From positions 1 to 7,754 of the forward strand of contig JAJYJR010000264.1 in assembly GCA_021789355.1 (NCBI GenBank): a stretch of DNA of 7,754 bases, given 5' to 3'. Below the pieces are notes generated by a model. The model did no database searches and was not told the origin of the DNA. It worked only from the letters and a program-made list of their open reading frames with translations. Origin of the DNA: Chloroflexota bacterium (GTDB lineage Bacteria; Chloroflexota; Limnocylindria; Limnocylindrales; CSP1-4). The position numbers were made by a program, and so were the translations under genes. Below, in pieces: positions 4,898 through 7,754 of this stretch; positions within the stretch are counted from its first letter, which is position 1; the number at the start of each line of letters is the position of its first letter.

Positions 4898-6144
4898 ACA
4901 CGCGACCCGGCATGCAGCGTCTTCTCCTGTACTCGCACGACACGTATGGCCTCGGGCACCTGCGGCGCAACGCGCTCATCGCTGAGGACCTGCTGGAGCA
5001 CGTCCCCGGGCTGCAGGTGGTGCTGCTGAGCGGCTCGCCGGTTGCGACGCGGTTCCACATGCCACGGAACCTGACCCTCGTGCCGCTGCCTCCCGTGGTG
5101 AAGACCGGCGTCGACGAGTACACCGCGCGCAACCCGCAGCTCCCGTTCTCGGTCGTCCGTCGCGCGCGCACCGCGATCATGGCCGACGTGGCCCGCCGCT
5201 TCGAGCCCGACGTGTTCCTGGTGGACCACGCGCCGCAGGGAATGAAGGGCGAGCTGCTGCCGGTGTTCGACGCGCTGCGCCGCTGGTCGCCGGCCACCCG
5301 GATCGTCCTGGGACTCCGCGACGTCGTCGACGACCCGGCCGCGGTGCGGCGCGCGTGGGCCGAGCAGGACGTGGCGCAGACTCTCCAGGATGTCTACGAC
5401 CGCGTAGCCGTGTACGGCAGCCGCGACCTGGTGGACGTGCGCGGATACGGGGTCCCCGATGAGACGCTTCAGCGCACCACGTACTGCGGCTACCTCTGCC
5501 GCCAGCCGGTGCCGGCCGCGCAGGTCCCCATCGCGGGCTGGACGCCAGACATGCGGTTCGTGCTGGGCACCGCGGGCGGCGGTGGCGACGGCGTCGACGT
5601 GCTGCACGCGACCCTCGCCGCGGCGGAGCGGCACGGACTCCCCAGCCTGCTCGTCAGCGGCCCGCTGATGGAGCGTGGCGAGCGCGAGGCCCTGGAGGCC
5701 GAGGTGCGCGGCAGCCGCGCCGGCCATCTCGAGGAGTTCATCCCCGGGCTCGAGGGCGTGATGGCGGCGGCCAGCGTGGTGGTGACCATGGGCGGGTACA
5801 ACTCGCTGATGGAGGCGGTCCCCAGCGGGACGCCCACCATCGTCGTGCCCCGCGTCTGGCCGCGCCGCGAGCAGGCGATCCGCGCGGAGCTGTTCGCGGA
5901 CCGCGGGCTGGTGCGCGTGGTGACGGCGGGCGACGCGCTCGAGGATCGCCTCGCGATCGCGCTCTCCGCTGCGCTCCAGGAGCCCCGGCGATCCGCGGTC
6001 CCCTTCGACAGGCTCGGCCTGCCCCGCCTGCGCGAGCTCCTCCTCGCCGAGGCGCGCGTGGCGCAGCAGAGCCGGATCCGGCGCCCGCTGCCGATCGGCG
6101 TGGCGGCGGCCGCCCTGCCGGCGGCGCTCCCGGTGCCGGCGTGA
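4894..6144 (+). CDS. MurG-like glycosyltransferase (COG4671 type)
   Basis: A 416-residue GT-B-fold transferase. Near the N-terminus, LLYSHDTYGLGHLRRN (11-26) is the acceptor-side glycine loop, corresponding to the GGxGGH region of MurG. LLSGSP (44-49) and DVFLVDHAPQGMKGELLPVF (106-125) match the 'predicted glycosyltransferase' group COG4671 as I know it. The C-terminal half has LGTAGGGGDG (224-233) and the donor-binding region MGGYNSLMEAVPSGTPTIVV (299-318), followed by PRREQAIRAELF (323-334). These resemble the UDP-sugar site of family GT28. It lacks membrane segments and should act at the inner face of the membrane, adding a sugar to a growing lipid-linked or polymeric glycan. The start overlaps the epimerase stop by four bases (ATGA), with GGAG eight bases upstream; an in-frame ATG lies at 4912 but is less well placed. 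Its true donor and acceptor are unknown. The last 25 residues are Ala/Pro-rich and probably dispensable. Confidence 0.9.
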   Translation: MNTRPGMQRLLLYSHDTYGLGHLRRNALIAEDLLEHVPGLQVVLLSGSPVATRFHMPRNLTLVPLPPVVKTGVDEYTARNPQLPFSVVRRARTAIMADVARRFEPDVFLVDHAPQGMKGELLPVFDALRRWSPATRIVLGLRDVVDDPAAVRRAWAEQDVAQTLQDVYDRVAVYGSRDLVDVRGYGVPDETLQRTTYCGYLCRQPVPAAQVPIAGWTPDMRFVLGTAGGGGDGVDVLHATLAAAERHGLPSLLVSGPLMERGEREALEAEVRGSRAGHLEEFIPGLEGVMAAASVVVTMGGYNSLMEAVPSGTPTIVVPRVWPRREQAIRAELFADRGLVRVVTAGDALEDRLAIALSAALQEPRRSAVPFDRLGLPRLRELLLAEARVAQQSRIRRPLPIGVAAAALPAALPVPA

Positions 6145-7580
6145 GCGGTCTCCCCGAGCGTGACCCTGCGCCGGACGCGCCCGCCGTGGCACCGGGCGCC
6201 CCCGTGCGCCCGGTCGGCTACCTGACGAAGCGCTTCCCCCGCCTGTCGGAAACGTTCATTCTCGACGAGGTGCTCGGGCTCGAGGACGCCGGTGTGCCAC
6301 TCCGGCTGTTCGCGATCCGCGACCCCCGGGAGCCGCTCGTGCAGCCGGACGTCGCCCGGGTCCGCGGCCCCATTGCCTACCTGCGTCCGGGGCCCGCCGT
6401 CCGCGCACGCCTCGGCTGGCTCGCCTCGACGCTGGTGGCCCACGCCCGCGTCGCGATGGCCCACCCGGCCCGCTATTGGCGGACCCTGTTCGACGCGTCC
6501 GGCCATCGACAGCGCCGAGCCGCCCTGTCGCACTTCGTGGACGCCGGGAGCCTCGCGGCGCGGCTCGACGAGGCTGGGGCCTGGCACCTGCACGCCGCGT
6601 TCGCCCACAGCCCCGCGGCCATCGCCCACCAGGTCCATCTCCTGACCGGGCGCCCGTTCAGCTTCGCCGCGCACGCCAAGGACATCTACGTGTCGGACCC
6701 GGAGCAGCTCGCCCGCCGGGCGGCGGCCGCCGAATTCATGCTGGTCTGCTCGGAGAGCGCCCGGGCGGCCCTGGCCGAGGTCGCGGGGCCCGCCGCAGAC
6801 AGCATCCGGCTCCAGTACCACGGGGTCGACCCGCTCCGGTTCCGGCCCGGCGAGGCTGCCCCCGCGGCCGAGGCTGCCCCTGCGGCCGAGGCTGCCCCTG
6901 CGGCCGAGGTTGCCCCCGCGGCCGGCCAGCGCCCCTTCCGGCTCCTGGCCGCCGGCCGGCTCGTCGAGAAGAAGGGCTACCCCGTACTGCTCGACGCGAT
7001 CGCGCTCCTCGCGCAACGAGGCCAGCCTGTCACGTGCCGGATCGTCGGCGGCGGACCCCTCCGTGCCGACCTCGAGGCACGCGCCCGGGCGCTCGGCATC
7101 GCGGGCACCGTCACCTTCGAGGGCGCCCGCAGCCACGAGTCGGTCGCGGCGGCGTACCGCGACACCGACGCGTTCGTCCAGTGCAGCGTGGTGCTCCGCG
7201 ACGGCGATCGCGACGGCGTGCCGAACGTGGTGCTGGAGGCGATGGCGAGCGGCCTCGCGGTGGTCGCCTCGGACGTGGCCGGAATCCCGGAGGCCGTCGT
7301 CGACGACGTGACGGGCTTCCTCGTGCCCCCGTTCGACCCGGCGGCCGTGGCGGACCGTATCGGCCGGCTCGTCGATGACCCGGCACTTGCCCACCGCCTT
7401 GGGGCGGCCGGTCGCGCCCGCGTGCTCGACCGTTTCGATCGAGCCTCCGCCGTCCGAAGCGTCGCCGCGCTCCTGCTCGACACCTCGCGCGGTGAGGAAT
7501 CGCAGCCACGATGCCCCGCGGCCGTGCCGCACCCGCCGCTGCCGCGGGCCGGCATCCGCGAGCCGGGAGCGGCCCGATGA
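6141..7580 (+). CDS. GT4 glycosyltransferase, WcaL-like, with repeat-expanded linker
   Basis: A 479-residue retaining-type GT-B transferase. The motif FPRLSETFILDEVLGLEDAG (32-51) marks the WcaL/AmsK-like exopolysaccharide group. HAAFAHSPAA (151-160) and FAAHAKDIYV (175-184) follow in the N-terminal domain. The C-terminal domain has AGRLVEKKGYPVLLDA (271-286), VGGGPLR (302-308) and DGVPNVVLEAMASGLAVVAS (358-377), then GIPEAV. In this last block the family's Glu-x7-Glu motif appears as Asp358-x7-Glu366, a change seen in this subgroup. Between the two domains sits a four-fold EAAPAA repeat (238-261). The first 24 residues and last 30 are Pro/Ala-rich and probably disordered. GTG 6141 overlaps the previous stop by four bases with no clear ribosome binding site, so initiation probably depends on coupling; GTG codons at residues 16 and 22 are alternative starts. 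It likely adds a sugar in exopolysaccharide or capsule synthesis. Donor and linkage are unknown. Confidence 0.92.
   Translation: MSGLPERDPAPDAPAVAPGAPVRPVGYLTKRFPRLSETFILDEVLGLEDAGVPLRLFAIRDPREPLVQPDVARVRGPIAYLRPGPAVRARLGWLASTLVAHARVAMAHPARYWRTLFDASGHRQRRAALSHFVDAGSLAARLDEAGAWHLHAAFAHSPAAIAHQVHLLTGRPFSFAAHAKDIYVSDPEQLARRAAAAEFMLVCSESARAALAEVAGPAADSIRLQYHGVDPLRFRPGEAAPAAEAAPAAEAAPAAEVAPAAGQRPFRLLAAGRLVEKKGYPVLLDAIALLAQRGQPVTCRIVGGGPLRADLEARARALGIAGTVTFEGARSHESVAAAYRDTDAFVQCSVVLRDGDRDGVPNVVLEAMASGLAVVASDVAGIPEAVVDDVTGFLVPPFDPAAVADRIGRLVDDPALAHRLGAAGRARVLDRFDRASAVRSVAALLLDTSRGEESQPRCPAAVPHPPLPRAGIREPGAAR
6852..6923 (+). repeat. 18-bp tandem repeat, four units, encoding EAAPAA
   Basis: Four in-frame units of GAGGCTGCCCC(C/T)GCGGCC start at 6852, 6870, 6888 and 6906. 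The last has one replacement (GAG GTT, giving EVAPAA). The repeat falls between the two Rossmann domains of the GT4 enzyme, right after YHGVDPLRFRPG and before the RPFRLLAAGRL strand, where most relatives have only a short linker. Unit length and encoded residues resemble the repeat at 3719-3808, but the DNA words differ. Confidence 0.9.
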
Positions 7581-7754
7581 GGATCGCCTACCTCCTTCCG
7601 GACCCGGGCATCCCGGTTGGGGGCGTCAAGGGAGCCTCGGTCCACGTCGCCGAGATCACCCGCGCCCTCGCGCGAGCGGGCAACGACGTCCTGCTGCTGG
7701 CCATGCGCGCCGCCGGACCCGCACCCGATGGCGTCGACCTGGTCGTCCTCGACC
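7577..7754 (+). CDS. GT4 glycosyltransferase, N-terminal fragment cut by window end
   Basis: Fifty-nine codons are visible and the frame is open to the window edge. The start MRIAYLLPDPGIPVGGVKGA continues with SVHVAEITRALARAGNDVLL. The Gly-Ile-Pro-Val-x-Gly-x-Lys-Gly-Ala-Ser-Val-His-Val stretch is the classic acceptor-side N-terminus of many GT4 transferases. ATG 7577 overlaps the previous stop by four bases (ATGA), and GGGAG lies seven bases upstream (7565-7569). It is the third transferase in a row and belongs to the same operon, presumably adding another sugar to the same glycan. The catalytic C-terminal domain lies outside the window, so the activity is unconfirmed. Confidence 0.88.
   Translation, partial: MRIAYLLPDPGIPVGGVKGASVHVAEITRALARAGNDVLLLAMRAAGPAPDGVDLVVLD

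Noticed and set aside
4522..6192. Long minus-strand open frame opposite the epimerase and first transferase
   Set aside because: It spans two well-supported plus-strand genes and has the composition of an antisense shadow with no motifs.
5490..7532. Long minus-strand open frame (680 codons) opposite the transferases
   Set aside because: Shadow of two clear transferase genes. Its internal repeats (such as GRRGSLGRRGSL) are just the complement of the EAAPAA repeat.

Overview
This is a very GC-rich bacterial window. All seven confidently called genes lie on the + strand, and the codons are strongly G/C at third positions. Composition, GTG starts, clear GGAGG-type ribosome binding sites and the protein styles suggest a high-GC soil or environmental bacterium, such as an actinobacterium (Thermoleophilia-like) or a Chloroflexota member (Limnocylindria-like). 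The sequence alone does not settle the phylum.

The left part (1-1556) is sparse. The first 474 bases hold no convincing gene, only a few short repeats. Two small soluble proteins follow. The first is an unnamed 118-residue protein with a probable ferredoxin-like (alpha/beta barrel) fold. The second is a 95-residue protein resembling the DUF4242 family, preceded by a perfect 9-bp inverted repeat. A 310-base gap then carries a good sigma-70-type promoter (TTGACA, 16 bases, TATCCT) that should drive the next gene.

The middle (1557-3174) is one complete acyl-CoA synthetase of the adenylate-forming superfamily with all core motifs. A strong 12-bp hairpin begins two bases after its stop codon and probably marks the end of this transcription unit.

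The right part (3284-7754 and beyond) is a tightly packed operon for making a surface or secreted glycan. It opens with a membrane-anchored Pro/Ala/Thr-rich protein of unknown function. That gene abuts a nucleotide-sugar epimerase (TGA directly followed by ATG). Then come a COG4671/MurG-like glycosyltransferase, a GT4 glycosyltransferase related to the WcaL group, and the start of another GT4 glycosyltransferase that runs off the window. The last three junctions each overlap by exactly four bases, which implies translational coupling. The expected division of labour is that the epimerase supplies a sugar nucleotide and the three transferases assemble the glycan. The anchored protein may be a cell-envelope partner or a carrier of the product.

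The most unusual features are two independent 18-bp in-frame tandem repeats in this operon. One encodes AETAAP x5 in the anchored protein, and the other encodes EAAPAA x4 in the interdomain linker of the GT4 enzyme. I see no mobile element, CRISPR array, tRNA or rRNA. The glycan operon looks like a variable accessory locus, but nothing in the window proves a wholly new system.
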